From Siphlonurus alternatus (taxonomy: Eukaryota; Arthropoda; Insecta; Ephemeroptera; Siphlonuridae): a DNA stretch of 64,000 nt. Below are positions 1 through 12,535 of this stretch, in pieces. A program made the position numbers and the translations under genes. Position 1 is the first letter of the stretch. The number at the start of each line of letters is the position of its first letter. Under the pieces are notes generated by a model. The model was not told where the DNA came from and made no database searches. It worked only from the letters and a program-made list of their open reading frames with translations. The stretch lies in NCBI GenBank assembly GCA_949825025.1, contig OX463778.1, positions 22,501,551 to 22,565,550 on the forward strand. The letters run 5' to 3'.

Positions 1-2820
1 GAACGGCTACATTGCCACATCGCCTACTGTCGAGGTGTACTGTGCTCTTGGTAGCTCGGTTCAGCTGGTTGAAGTAGATGTAGCGAGGGATGTCTGGGGC
101 CGAGCCTGGCAGCAGAGACACGGAGGTCGCGGGCTGGCTACGTGTGCAGCTGGCTGCAAGCTCCTCGGCACTGGCACTGAGCCGCGGACCAAGGAACAAG
201 TCCAGCCTCTGGTAGAACTCTACACTCGGACTGCTGTAGCCTGCACAGACAACATGCCATTTGGTCAATCGTACAAATGGTTACTGTAATGCTTTTAAAA
301 AGGAGTAATAAATTTAGATTGGGATTAAGAGAATGGATGGATATGAATAACTTGAATAACCTACTTTGTATTATGTATCAAATAAATAATTTGTAAATTA
401 ATCAATTTCACAAAAAAAAAAAAAAAAAAAAAAATAGATTATGGTATTTCTATAAGTTCAAAACCATTTATTAAAACAAACATAATACAGTAGTATGTAT
501 ATATTTATGATTTTATGAGAAAGAAAATGTGGAACAGCATTTTTATTATTAAGTTTTATTTTAACTGCATGAATCTGACATTTTCATATTACAAAGATTC
601 TCTCAGCTTTATGGAACGTTATTATTATTACAAAATGCTTTCAACATAAAAACCTGAATCTATGGCATATTTTAGTAAATATGATCTTGTTGGCCTCACC
701 ATCAAGTAGCAAGCAGACAGTTGCACTCATTGCTCGGTACACCACAAGGAAAAGACTCTCATTGTTTTGCAGAAATACACGTGGCAGCTGGCCTCCGAGG
801 CCGTCCCTCACTGCTGCGTGGGGACCCGTGACAAACCTTAAACACAAAATAAAAAGGTGGAGGATATTCCTTCTTTTCTAAGAGGACTTTTTTATTAGTA
901 AGCCACAATAACCACAAAACATTTTTTTTTTTAAATAAACATAAACATAAAATGTTTTTCTTACCTGCCCGAAAGGGGAGCAGGGGTAGGGCGACTAGGT
1001 TCGCATTGCAGTTCTGTCTCAAGAAAGGAAGGCAGAAGACTTGTGACTAGGAAGTTAAATAACAGCTGCATATCACCTGGCTCAACACCACTCCTGATCA
1101 AGATGATAAAAAAAAAAAAAAAAAAAAACACATTAGTATATTTTTCTTAAAATGTTTGTAAATAATAAAAATAAATTATGAAGAAATTAAACAGCATGTA
1201 GATTATAAAATGAAGACAGTGGCTCACCATACAAGCTGGTCATTGAAGAGCACAGCACTATGCTTGATGGTGGGAAAGCCTGCCTCAAGACGGTTCACCA
1301 GGCACTGCATGTGCAGAAACGTCTGAGGGTCTAGCGGCAGAAACTGCATTCCCGCAAACACGTCGAGCAAGTCCGAATGCTGCAGTCGTAACGTAGGCAG
1401 CAGCTGCAATGTAGGACATTAATATCCTGTCTTGATGTGAAAGAAATGGTATCATGAAATTATTGGCTCATATAAAAAATTGATTTCATTGAGTTTTATT
1501 AAAAAAGTTATAAATTGCAACACATAATCACTATTACAACCTACTATAAACAAAAATAATTGTTGTGATGTGTATTTCACCATCAACGGAAGTATTAAAA
1601 TACATAAAATGCTTCATAAAGGCAAGAAACATATAAAAACATGACAAAATATCACACCCGTGAGTAAAATTTGTCGAGAGATATTTTGATCTGTGCCGGG
1701 TTAGCAGCTCTTGCTGCCAAAGGTCCGTTGAAGAGCTGGTAGAGTGAGTGGCATTGCTTGAGCACCGCCAGGTAGATTGGGTCCTGCACCTCGTCACTCT
1801 GGTACTCCATGTACTCCTGCCCATCGCGCACTCGTGCAGACGACGGTACAGAGATGGTCTGTAATTGCAAATATCTATTACATGGCTTTTCAGAACTCAA
1901 GATCCTGTAAAATACAATCTCCCAATTGCATAGAACTCAAAAGAGGTCTAACTTTAAGCCAGGCTTGGGCCCGGCTCATATTTATTTTGATAGCAAAGAT
2001 TCAGATCTAACTTTATGTCTAGAGTTAGACCTCTTCTAAGCAATTGGGCAAATGATTCTGATCCTTAAATTACAACAAAATTACTGTACAGCGTATTTTC
2101 TGATAACTCAATATGACATAAAGTAATTTATTTCACTACCATTAAATTTAAGAGCAAGTTGAATTAAAAGAAAGTTTAACTTTCAATGGTGTGCTGTTAA
2201 CTCACCAAAACTACCCAAAATCCAGGGTCAGGCTGGTAATACAATTGTCTTGTCTTCTGAGTATGTAGCGATTCACATGGTTGACTTGGTTTAAAAGTCC
2301 TAAAAAATGAAAATTTAGCATTGTAATACATACAAGAAGTAGAGCAGAGGATCATTGAATCACAAAAAAAATATATATATAATATAATTCTGTGCTATCA
2401 TTTACAATGTCAGTTTTATGGTGATACTGACAAGTGAGTGCCTACTGCCTACAGTTCTGTTATTGAAGTAGCATGGCCGCAACACATTGACTAAAAAAAA
2501 GGGTCCAAAAATGTATGTACCTTCAAACAATTAATGATTCCACCTTGCCTTCAATTGAGTTTCAAAACTAATAGCAAGAATTGAAGACTTCCCATTGCCC
2601 CTGCTGCTTATGTAACCCGCTCCGAGTAGATGCTGAATAAGTTGCCTAACCTCAAGGCAAAATGTTCTGGCATGGAATTATTATTTCAGAGCACACAGTC
2701 CTCTGAAGTGTACATCAATAGTAACTTTAATTAACCATATGATATGTAATACCTAATAGAAGTGATTGGAGAGAACTTTACAATTACAGAAATATTAGAA
2801 TATTAAAATGGAAACTTTCT

Positions 2821-2859
<39 letters not shown>

Positions 2860-5800
2860 TTTTATTAGTACTGGCAACTACAGAAGAATCTAAAAAGAGG
2901 GGAAGATAAAAATATAGTAATACGTACTCTGTAAATTTAATTATTGCTTCACTTAGTCCCACTGTTTTTATTTGAGTGTCTATATCAGTTTTAGATGGGT
3001 AGTAGTAGAGAATTTTCTTCTCCTCCTGTAAAGAAAACAAACAAAATTGCTGTACATAATGTATTTCTATGTAATATAACTAATATAGAAATTACTGTAA
3101 TTAAATCACTATTTTAGCGGCAGCAAATCTACACACTTGTATATTTGTTTGAATTATGGACTGATGAATTACCATAAAAAATAAATTAACAGACAATTAA
3201 GGACTAATGAAAAAAATCAATATAAAATACTGTATAATAATCTTCTTCTTCTTTTCTTATGCCCACGTATTGGTTACTAAACCATTTTACTTCTAGCAAT
3301 TAAGCCAATAGAGAAAAGACTCTTTCTCTTCTCTCTTCATGTTGCCAGGCAACAAGTCAAGTTCTGTAGTTAATGCAGAGCATCTAAACAGATGCCCTCT
3401 GTATCTCTGTATAATAATAAAAATTCAAAATTCAAAATTCAAAAATTTATTCATCTTCTAAAAGACATGTCAATAAAAATACAGAGGTACATTAATATTC
3501 ATTTGTAGAAATCGTCCACTTTATATATGTTCATTGCCAGTAAATACACTTTTATCTTCGTTTTAAATTGCACAATATCATTTTCATTTTTTAAATAACA
3601 GGGGAGATTATTAAACACTTTTTGGAAATTGTAACATGGTCCATCTTCATAAGCCGAGGTTCTATGTACAACTGGGGAATATAAATCTTTGTATCTTGTA
3701 TTATGATGATGATGTACATTATTATTGCCGAAATAATGGGGGTATTTTTTAACAAAAATCAATGCATGATAAATATATAATGCTGGTAAAGGCAAAATGT
3801 TTAAATCAACAAACAAACTTTTACAACTTGTCTGTGGGGGCACACTTGCTAATATTCTTATTGCTCTTTTCTGCAATTTAAATACCCTAAGCGTTAGATA
3901 TTGGGCTGCATTACCCCAGATTTCAATTCCATATGTTAAAATAGAATGAAAATAAGAAAAATAAACAATTTTGAGTGTGTTTACATCTACTGAATTTTTC
4001 AAACATCTTAATACAAAGAGTGATTTAGATAATTTTTTACAAAGATAATCAATATGGTAATTCCATTTCAAGTTTTTATCCATATATATGCCAAGTAATT
4101 TGGCGTTATCTGTGAAAGGTATCATGTACTGTATCAAAATGTATCATGTATCAAAACTTCTCATGTACTGTATAAGTGTATATATTTACCATTTTTGGAA
4201 TTTTTATTGCCAAAAAAGTAAAATACAGTCTTTAATACATTATCTGGAGGTTCAGTACACATATTTGTTCTCTTGCTGTGTATTCAGCCTGATATTACAT
4301 CATTTTCAACGTTTTGAAGAAAGTTTTATTGTTTTTTTGCACAGAGCTGCAGATCAAATGTAATGATCAATAGAGCTGATTTCTGTTTATGTTTATGTGA
4401 AGCATGGGAGGGGTAGTCCCATACTTGCTCGTTGCGAAGGAAGGAGGGAAAAGAGAAAGTAGGAGGGCCAAATAGTATGATAAACATAGGCATAATGGGA
4501 AAAAAAAAATTAAAAAAAAAATTTTTTTTTACAAATTGGGGCAGTTAAAGGGGTACCAAAGTGAATACTTTTTTTACATGTTCGGGCAGCTATGAATTAT
4601 TCTGATATCCCTGTGGCTCAATATTTTCGTACAATGCCTAGTTATTTTACAATTAATTATTTAGTTTGAAAAGTGAGTTTGATAACCGTTGGTTAATTCA
4701 AGTTGGTGCGCTCCAGCAGTAGCCGCTGATACGACGAGAATCTCCCGCGAATCGGGGGAACCTCCTCCCGCCCCCTTCTTGTTGTATCACCGACCGCTGC
4801 GGCCGCGGGCATGCTTGAATCAACCAACGGTTTTCAAACTCACTTTTCAAACTAAACAATTAATTGTAAAATAACCAGGCGTCGTACGTAAATATTGAGC
4901 CACAGGGATATTAGAATAATTCGTAGCTGCCCGAACATGTAAAAAAAGTATTCACTTTGGTACCCCTTTAAGAATTATTCCGATATCCCTGTGGCTCAAT
5001 ATTTTCGTACAATGCCTAGTTATTTTGACAATTAATTATTTAGTTTGAAAAGTGAGTTCTAAGGCCGTGGATTGATGAAAGCCGGTGCGTGCCCGCAGCA
5101 GCCGGTGATACGACGAGAAAGAGGCGGGAGGAGATTCCCATGATTTGCGGGAGATTCTTGTCATATCAGCGGCTGCTGCGGGCGCGCACTGACTTGAATG
5201 AACCAACGGCTTTTGAACTCACTTTTCAAACTAAATAATTACTGTAATTACTAGGCATCATACAAAAATATTGAGCCACAGGAATATCAAAATAATTCTT
5301 AGCTGCCCAAATATGTAAGAAAAGTATTCACTTTGGTACACCACCTTTAACATTTTTTGGCGGTGAGATTTTTTATGAGTTTTCTATCGTGTACTGTCAA
5401 AATATTCTTAAAGTATTTAAACTTGATTTATTTTATTAAGTTATGTAATAAAATAATAATTAACACTTTGTTTATATGCTAGTCTGCACATTCTTGCCCA
5501 CCTCAGCACTGCCTACTTACCAGGGGGCATGATGTCAGCGCAATCCCCTCTATAAATTGTTACCAGTATAAAAATAAATGTAAAGAATGGTTGAATTCTT
5601 TCTTTCTTTCCTCTCATTGTCAGTTTATCCTGTAAGTGTACTTTGAAACTGTACTGCAAATAGGCCTTACTGTAATTTGCTGAGATCATGAGAATTAGAC
5701 TGACAATGCTCTTCTTTATACCTCCCCAAAAAACAGCAAATCTTCATTCCTTTGCCTTGGAAAAATAACTAATTAATACAGAGTAGTAAAGTCTAGCAAA

Positions 5801-6007
5801 TCAGGCAGGGAACAGTAACCTTCAAGTTATGCTGATGTATGTAGTACATAGTATGCATATGACATATATACGTACAGTATGAATATTGCATATTAAATTG
5901 TTATATAAATTATTATATTATGTGACACTTACCTCTCCTTCTTTGGGTCCATATGAAGAATTAAAAACATAAAAATTCAATAAACTAATTTCATGTTTAA
6001 CTGACAT
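1..6007 (-). CDS. CCZ1: CCZ1, subunit of the Mon1-Ccz1 Rab7 activator (3' end outside window)
   Basis: Eight exons on the minus strand join in consistent phase: 6007-5933, 3025-2928, 2299-2206, 1858-1658, 1403-1228, 1093-965, 836-700 and 240-1, giving about 383 residues; the family is near 480 aa, so the C-terminus is missing. The product begins MSVKHEISLLNFYVFNSS. It then shows family landmarks such as KILYYYPS, VGLSEAIIKFTE, DLLDVFAG, FLPLDPQTF, VLFNDQLVW, GRFVTGP, VYRAMSATVC and YIYFNQLN...KSTVH. CCZ1 is a longin-domain protein that pairs with Mon1 to load GTP on Rab7 on late endosomes and autophagosomes. The exon 2 donor (GTACGT) was chosen because it keeps phase and restores the conserved FTETFKPSQP stretch. 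Intron 1 (2.9 kb) contains a LINE fragment and tandem MITEs. The start ATG at 6007 gives the first frame-consistent exon; no signal for an earlier start was seen. Confidence 0.93.
2822..2858. repeat. Long poly(T) run in CCZ1 intron 2
   Basis: About 37 consecutive T lie in the intron between CCZ1 exons 2 and 3. Comparable A or T runs occur at 412-434, 43552-43579, 51369-51400, 51980-52007, 52434-52460 and 54433-54459. They are ordinary slippage-prone homopolymers or old poly(A) tails; no element body is recognisable beside this one. Confidence 0.7.
3420..4137 (-). mobile_element. 5'-truncated non-LTR retrotransposon (LINE) 3' end
   Basis: A 212-aa minus-strand frame (4137-3499) is the C-terminal part of a LINE reverse transcriptase ORF. 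It has KLLGIYMDKNLKWNYHID, the thumb-region pattern of CR1/Jockey-type elements, followed by SILTYGIEIWG and LQKRAIRIL and by the usual tail ending in a run of aromatic and basic residues. The catalytic palm (the YADD box) is absent, so the copy is 5' truncated and dead. Downstream on the minus strand lies a short tandem tail of TTTTGAAT units (3418-3447), which marks the 3' end. It sits in CCZ1 intron 1, in the same orientation as the gene. Confidence 0.85.
4549..4967. mobile_element. TTAA-flanked palindromic MITE (copy 1 of a tandem pair)
   Basis: The left end AGGGGTACCAAAGTGAATAC is mirrored at the right end, and TTAA lies immediately outside both ends (4545-4548 and 4968-4971). The inverted arms include ATATCCCTGTGGCTCAATAT and a stretch reading TTTGAAAAGTGAGTTTG. 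The centre is GC-rich, with a CGCCCCCTT-type core. There is no coding capacity. Target choice fits piggyBac- or Kolobok-type non-autonomous elements. Confidence 0.8.
4972..5346. mobile_element. Second, left-truncated copy of the same MITE
   Basis: Starts at a position homologous to about 4594 of the first copy (GATATCCCTGTGGCTC) and runs through a GC-rich core to the terminal CTTTGGTACACCACC, with TTAA at 5347-5350. The first roughly 45 bp of the left arm are missing. The two copies are head-to-tail and abut at 4971/4972. Confidence 0.75.
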
Positions 6008-7101
6008 TATGTCTTCATAAGTACACTTTTTATATTAAATTACAGTATCACAAACCTTAGTTTACGTATGGAAGACATTTTGAATAGAAAATAGTACCGT
6101 TTTGCGTTACGACCTTCATTTTTTAACGATAGGCGCTCGATTAGAAAAAAACATCACATCCCTAGTTTAGTTTGCCGGTTTATGAGAACGCCACGGCCGT
6201 GGGCGCGGCAATCCGCTTGCCTAGCGGCCATCCCAAGTATCTAATATACTTTTAACCTATTATTAGTACTGACATCATGGTTTAATGTTCATTAATTTAG
6301 CGAACTTTAAAACCAGAACAGAAAAGGCACAGAAACGTCACAGGAGCTCGAAATCGATTAATTAAATCGAACCGAATCGAACTTAACCGATCAGCTGAGC
6401 TGAAAAAAGGCGTTCGTTTTAAAATAAAAGACAGATCGGAATATACGTCTATATACGCCTCCAGAAAGCTATAATAAATCCAGAATGTTACTTTTAAATG
6501 CGTAAGGGTGCCTATTTTTTTTAATTTCACCACTTTTTTTCAAGTTTTTAGCATTTTTGGTGTCGACGTGTTGTCACAACAGCGGCTCCATGCGGCCCCA
6601 CTGGCCCCAGGCTTTCGTCTGGAAGAGGTGCAAAGTGGTCGAAGTGGTGGCGACGCGATTTTGAAATCAAATTAAACTTACTTTTTTATACTTTTTTCCA
6701 ATAGTTATACATATTATAGAAGCATGTAATATTTTTAAAAAATTCCATAGTTTAAAATAACCTTGTTGTGGGACATTTTTAAAAAATTAAGATTACTACG
6801 CCTTGGCGACGTCTAGTCTGTGATCTCAGGCGTAATCTAAGGCTTGTTTAACTGTACTTATTTATTTTTGCACTTTGCATACAGTAGAACATGGTTATGC
6901 ATACTGGCCAATAACACAAGGAATTTTAGACTGCATGATCATTATAAAATTATTTTCATGCATATATATGACACCAAATTATTAAACTAAACCTTAATAC
7001 ACAATAATTTTACAATATCCATTCCAGCCGATACAGAGTATGCATACATGGTTTTACATGTAAAAATAAATTAAATTTTGACATGCCGAATATGAAATAT
7101 A
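6008..7101. other. CCZ1 upstream region, no gene seen
   Basis: This stretch lies upstream of the CCZ1 start. It contains short GC-richer patches near 6180-6240 and 6560-6660 that could hold the promoter or a 5' UTR, but no clear core promoter element is visible. Small frames in it look like chance. Confidence 0.4.
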
Positions 7102-7596
7102 GGGTGTAGTCCGTATTATGTTCCGAACGTTCAGAACATATGAGTGATTACGGACCGACTCTGAACAAAAACATTGACTTCAGAACATCAGATAACGGAC
7201 CACTTTAAGAACATCTTTTTCGCGGTAATACGCATCAGTTTAAAAAAAAAATACGAAAAAGAGAGAACTGTTCACTGGCTTCAGAAATTTTATCATAAAA
7301 CTCACGTAACAGTTATTGATCACCAATTAAGCAAAGATTTACCTCAAATCAAACAGTTATCACGTAGGTTGCACAGGTTTGTTAACGTACTTTTCAAATT
7401 TCCCCCAAAAAATTGTGATCAGCTGACTCTAGTTCCGATGGTTCGGAGGAAAAGTTCGCAACACTCGGAACCTCTTTTTTGAAGTCAGCTGACTCACTTC
7501 GGGTAACCTCGGAAATGGTTCTGAACATTCAGAACATAATTACGGGACGCCAAATCGAAGGTTCCGAACGTTCAGAACATAATACGGACTACACCC
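7102..7596. mobile_element. 495-bp MITE with long terminal inverted repeats
   Basis: Terminal inverted repeats start GGGTGTAGTCCGTATTATG and end with the matching CATAATACGGACTACACCC. Both carry the sub-palindrome TTCCGAACGTTCAGAACAT just inside. Flanks read ATATA on both sides, so a TA or ATATA target duplication is likely but cannot be separated from local AT richness. The 102-aa frame inside has no recognisable domain. Confidence 0.8.
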
Positions 7597-7624
7597 ATAT
7601 ATGAAAGTTGCACAGCTGCCAGCT

Positions 7625-7633
7625 GATGGGCTG
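7625..7633. repeat. Left 9-bp target-site duplication of the giant palindrome
   Basis: GATGGGCTG directly abuts the first base (7634) of the giant inverted-repeat element and is repeated exactly at 18792-18800. Confidence 0.88.
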
Positions 7634-8111
7634 GGAACTGTCTGGGTCTACGCCGGTCGTAGACGCATTAAATCTACGCCGGAACTTTTTCAATGTTCAA
7701 AACATCCGTGACGTCACCCGACGTAGCTCTATTAAACCTACGTCGGTTGTATGAAACATATGATTAATGACGTCACTGATATAACAAATGCAATAAACGA
7801 GGCTGAAGTTCAAATTTTTTACTCGATCCAATGACTCGATCGTACGTGTAATTAATAATATTATAATAATTTATTGTAATAATTGTAATAAACGGTATTT
7901 TAATATGCAGAGTCTATAATATTATATAGTAAGTAATTTTTATATTTACTTACTGTAAATATATAATATATATAGTGTATATATATCTATAATTAAATTA
8001 AATTATTAATATATATTATTAAATTATATGTAGCAATTATAATATATATAAATATATACTAAAAAAAATAAATAAATAAGGCAGTGCAAAATTAAGCGGA
8101 GAGGTATTTAA

Positions 8112-8483
8112 GGTAGAGATAATACGGATCAGCTGGCCCAATGCTAAAAAAATCCCATGCATTCATAAAAATTATGAAAAAAATTTAAAATGTTCTCCTC
8201 TACATCCCTTATCAGTAGGTAAAATTTCAGGTATAAAAAAACGAGCTAGTTTTTGAGTTATTAATTTTTAAAGTTGATGACTAATTTAACATGGAAGTTC
8301 CATTTCTCCATGTTAAATTAGAGAACTTTAAAAATTCATAACTCGAAAACTAGCTCGTTTTTGTATACCTGATATTTTACCTACTGATAGGGGATGTAGA
8401 GGAGAACATTTTAAATTTTTTTCATAATTTTTATGAATGGGATTTTTTTAGCATTGGGCCAGCTGATCCGTATTATCTCTACC
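8112..8483. mobile_element. TTAA-flanked hairpin MITE in left arm
   Basis: Terminal repeats start GGTAGAGATAATACGGATCA and are mirrored at the right end, with TTAA at 8108-8111 and 8484-8487. The inner arms (ATGTTCTCCTCTACATCCC, AAAACTAGCTCGTTTTT, CTCCATGTTAAATTAG at the centre) match the 348-bp family at 38907-39254 and 48922-49269, so it is a divergent member with different outer ends. Confidence 0.82.
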
Positions 8484-8487
8484 TTAA

Positions 8488-9180
8488 AGTAGCTAGAGTG
8501 AGCGATTGCATTTTTTTTTTTTAATATTTTATTTTCTAAAATTAGTTTAAGCTGCCCTTTATTGAGAAATGAAAACCAAAAATTCCATCTCAAATAGTTT
8601 CACCACAAAAAATTCCCAAAGTTGGTGTTTCGGAGGCCTTTAACGTGCAGCGCGGCGCGGCCTTATGGAACATAAAACCGCGCGCGTTTTACTCCAACTT
8701 TTTCTGAACTATATATGGTACCATTTAAAAAATACTTACGTACGTAATCTATGATGAATTCTTTAATGGATTTTTAAATAAAAAAAATAATTTACGGAGC
8801 CGTTTTTTCGGAAAATTTTTTTTAGGTTTTTGCGGGTTAATTCCCATAAGGATTTTCATGATTTTTTTCCAAGAAAACGACCCCGTAAAAAAAAAATTTT
8901 ATTTGAAAATTCATTAAAGAATTCATCATAGATTACGTACGTAAGTATTTTTTAAATGGTACCATATATAGTTCAGAAAAAGTTGGAGTAAAACGCGGTT
9001 TTATGTTCCATAAGGCCGCGCCGCGCTGCACGTTAAAGGCCTCCGAAACACCAACTTTGGGAATTTTTTGTGGTGAAACTATTTGAGATGGAATTTTTTG
9101 GTTTTCATTTCTCAATAGAGGGCAGCTTAAACTATTTTTTAAAAATAAAATATTAAAAAAATGAACTCGCTCACTCTACG
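8488..9180. mobile_element. Long hairpin MITE, AGTAGAGTGAGCG family
   Basis: Left end AGTAGCTAGAGTGAGCGATT and right end CTCGCTCACTCTACG are inverted copies, and the arms pair through about 330 bp each (AGTTTAAGCTGCC, TCTCAAATAGTTTCACCAC, GTTGGTGTTTCGGAGGCC, GCCTTATGGAACATAAAACC). It shares its left TTAA (8484-8487) with the previous MITE; the right flank is TTAG. A second copy is at 38084-39309. Half-copies lie at mirrored places in the giant palindrome, ending at 10159 and beginning at 15795. Confidence 0.82.
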
Positions 9181-9218
9181 TTAGAAAAAACTTCCCGGCA
9201 AAAGAAATAAAAGCGTGA

Positions 9219-9557
9219 ATGGACAACATACATGAAAAAAATTTATTGCAGAAATGAATAAAGGGTGCCAAATTATGCTACTCTGAATTTTTTCAGATTT
9301 TTTTGAGACCCGGGACTATTTTTAAATAGTTATTGAAAGTCCTGTGATTTCAGTTGGCACCTCTAAATTCTTAATAAAAAGGATAGAGACTGGATACGCC
9401 TACTGACGCCTCCAGGGGGCGTGGCCGCACTTTCAATAATTATTTAAAAATAGTTCTGGGTTTCAAAAAAATCTGAAAAATTTCTGAGTAGCGTGCGCAT
9501 AATTTGGTACCCTCTATTCATTTCTGCAATAAAAATTTTTCATGCATGTTGTCCATT
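9219..9557. mobile_element. Hairpin MITE, TGGACAACATACATG family
   Basis: The left arm begins TGGACAACATACATG and the right arm ends CATGCATGTTGTCCA. Inner arms carry TTGCAGAAATGAATA and CTGAATTTTTTCAGATTTTT. The centre has TGACGCCTCCAGGGGGCGTG. A second copy is at 50609-50926 in the helical-repeat gene. The insertion is present only in the left arm of the giant palindrome. Confidence 0.78.
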
Positions 9558-9626
9558 ATAGGCGAAATATTATATTAATTGAAATTCCTTATGAGAAATT
9601 TACCCACAAAAATTACAATCAGATAG

Positions 9627-9940
9627 TAGAATGTGAAAAATTTAGTGGCTTGATCGCCTTGATCGAAAGAAGGGGTAAAAATAGGGTACTGTGAATTTTT
9701 TCAGATTTTTCTGAGACTGGGAACTTTTTTAAAAAATTATTGAAATTCTATTTTGATGACGTCACGTGCGGTACTCCTTAAGAAAAAGGATAGGGATGTG
9801 CCGCCCGTGACGTCATAAAATTAGACTTTCAATAATTTTTTAAAAATAGTTCCCGGTCTCAGAAAAATTGAAAAAATTCACAGTACAATATATTTTTTTA
9901 CCCCTTCTTTCGATTAAGCCAATAAAATTTTCACATTCTA
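9627..9940. mobile_element. Hairpin MITE, AGAATGTGAAAATTTTAG family
   Basis: TAGAATGTGAAAAATTTAGT at the left pairs with AAAATTTTCACATTCTA at the right. Inside are AGAAGGGGTAAAAAT and a central pair of TGACGTCA octamers (9757 and 9808). A close relative sits at 21507-21828, and the same core architecture recurs at 46905-47190. Confidence 0.78.
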
Positions 9941-11007
9941 TAATAATATCTCATTTTTTCTTTCCGTAAAAAAAGTCCCGTAAAAAATATAAACCCCCCT
10001 CAGATTTTGTTTAAAAAAAATCTGATGTGTTTATAGACTTTATAGGAAGGTCTATTATAAGAATTAAGGACGTACCAAGATGAATTAATTGGTGAAGAAT
10101 TTTTTATCGGAAGAAAATAAAATGTTAAAAAAATGCAATCGCTCGATCGTCACTCTACTTTAATAAATATATATAATAAACTGCACGGCCTGCATGACGT
10201 ATACATACGTACTTCATTACTTCGATTATTTGGTACGTCTATAAATTAATTCATTGCATGTATTTTTCGAGTACTAGCTTATAGCTCCAAAAATGTACTA
10301 TATATAGCTAACCTTCTAAAAGCAACATCGAATATTATATACCATTTCACGTCATAGTGGCCACCTACACCACCAAATATTAAAGTTCTTTGATTTTAAT
10401 AAAATTAAATCTCAGGACATGTTCGTATAATGAACCTACAAAAATAAATTTTGTATTTTTCAAAAATATTCAAAATTGAGGGACAATGGGCAAATACGAA
10501 ATGGCGTCAGAATGCAAATGTAGCAATTAAACGGCGGCTCCAGTAACTCGGAAAATATTATGCACAGATTAAATTTGATTTTTTCTATGGATGCATAACC
10601 ATATGTGTCTACAACATCCTGCTTTCAGATTTTCTCTATGGGTTTTAGTTTTTTTGTTATACCGGTTCCCGTAAGCCAAGTATGACGTTTTTGAAGCATT
10701 TGCTTTCCGCAGCCCAAATAAAGGCTAATTTTTTTTTTAAATAAAAAATTGATTTTATATAGCTCCTAAACATCTCTTCTTACCATAAAACTCCTAAAAA
10801 TAATTTTTTTTATTTTTCTCAACTAATGGCACAGTAAACGAAAAAGGGTACAATTCGTTAAGGTACCTACTTTGCGGGCCAAAAAATTCGATGTCATTCA
10901 AACTTTAGGAGAATTTTAATGACACGACTGGAATCCTCGTATCTTAATTAGTAAGAATCAAAAATAATCTCGATGTACCTCTCGAGTATTTCCTCGCAAA
11001 AGCTATA

Positions 11008-11453
11008 CTGGGGTAACTCCCTCTATACGCACCGCGTGCGCACCTCGTCAGACCCGTGATAGCACGCCGCGGCCGAGTGCTGTTGTGTTTATTGACATGA
11101 AACTTACGCAAAAATAATATTTTATTGTATCTATGGAGTAACCTTGCAACTTGCTACTAAATTACGTCACTGAGATAATTTTCCTTCCATTTGATATTAT
11201 AATTAAGATAGGTACGTGGGATTGAATTTTGCGTAAAAATGGTAGCAAATATATAATATAGATAGAAAATTATCTCAGTGACATAATTTAGTAGCAAGTT
11301 TATTTCATAGATGCAATAAAATATTATTTTTGCATAAATTTCATGTCAATATGTCATTAAACACAACAGCACTCTGCCGCTTCGTGCTATCACGGGTCTG
11401 ACGAGGTGCGCACGCGGTGCGTATAGAGTACTATATAGAGGGAGTTACCCCAG
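11008..11453. mobile_element. Hairpin MITE CTGGGGTAACTCCCTC, absent from the opposite arm
   Basis: Terminal repeats CTGGGGTAACTCCCTCTATA and GAGGGAGTTACCCCAG bracket GC-rich inner repeats (GCACCGCGTGCGCACCTCG, TCAGACCCGTGATAGCACG). The mirror position in the right arm (near 14937-14955) reads ATTAACCCCAGTAGC, an almost empty site that still holds the six terminal bases CCCCAG. The two arms therefore show the filled and the empty or excised state. Confidence 0.8.
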
Positions 11454-12084
11454 ATTAATATCAGGTCAGTCCAATAAAGAGATGGGCTTGGGTCAATAGA
11501 TTTCGATGAATTTCACATATGTTACACATCTAACCTAGGTTGATGAAGTTTGGGCATTATTTTTTGAAATTTAAAAAAAAAAAAAAAAAACGAATTTCAG
11601 GAATTTTCAAAAAATCAATAAAGAGGGCAATCTCGAGAGATAAAAAAATTTGAATCTTAAATTCTGCTCCACATAGAATTATAATTTAAATTTTTTCAAG
11701 TTTGTAGTCAGATTGCCAAACTTTTCTGCATTGAAAATTTTGACCTTGAAATTTTATTAAGGTCAAATGTCAGAGGTCAAACTACAAAAAGCGAATAACT
11801 TCATACCAAAGCACATTGTTAAAAAAATCAAGATATAGGTTTAAATCCTTCTATAAAAAACCGTTTTCAAATTCATGGAGCAATTCAAAATTTTGAAATT
11901 GCGATTTTTTTTTATTAATTATTCCGAGGTTTTTTGAAAAATATTTTCAAGTTTTGTCATGAATTTTACACAGGTTACTCATCTGACCTAAGTTGATAAG
12001 GTTTGAAAATAATTTTTTCAAATTTCAAAAAAAAAAAAAAAAAAAAAAAAAATCGAAATTCACGGTCAAATTTCAATTTCGAGT

Positions 12085-12535
12085 CTACGTCAAAAGAACG
12101 AAAAATAAAAGAACGAAAACAATTTAAACGAAAGGCATTACACCGAAAACAAAAAGGACGAAAGTAATTTAACACGAAAACATTTTAAACGAAAATATAT
12201 ATAATTAACCGAAATAGAAAATGTGCGAATGCATTTATAACGAAACTTAAAAAACACGAAAGCATTTACAGCGAAAACATTTTAGCCGAATTCAATAATC
12301 ACGAAAACCATTTGGCCGATAGTTATTTGAACGAAAACATTTTAGACGAATTAAAAAATAACGAAAACAATTTGACCGAAAAGTAATTTGAACGAAAACA
12401 TTTAAGACGAATCAAAAAAGAACGAAAACAATTTGACCGACAGTTATTTGAACGAAAACATTTAAAACACATGGAAAAATCCCGAATACAATTTGAACGA
12501 ACGCTATTGGACCGAAATAAAAAACACCGATGAAG
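12085..12535. repeat. CGAAAA-periodic minisatellite, left arm
   Basis: Loosely repeated units of about 60 bp are built from shorter blocks such as AACGAAAACAATTTGACCG and AACGAAAACATTTAAGACG. CG dinucleotides recur every 15-20 bp in otherwise AT-only sequence. The mirrored array is at 13515-14060. Units differ between arms more than the surrounding sequence does. Confidence 0.75.

Larger units (their letters stand above)
4380..5580. repeat. Composite repeat block, similar to 51070-51510
   Basis: The outer parts of this block (about 4380-4510 and 5440-5580) resemble the outer parts of 51070-51510. Shared pieces include a GAAAAGAGAAAGT tract followed by poly(A) on the left and CATGATGTCAGCGCAATC on the right. 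The middle is filled by two TTAA-flanked hairpin elements described separately. I read it as an older repeat that has been split by later insertions. Its superfamily is unknown. Confidence 0.5.

Noticed and set aside
35..289. 84-aa plus-strand frame at the left edge
   Set aside because: It is antisense to the CCZ1 exon at 1-240, which matches the family in the other strand and has a proper acceptor.
7174..7482. 102-aa frame that could look like a small gene
   Set aside because: It lies wholly inside the hairpin MITE at 7102-7596 and has no family similarity.
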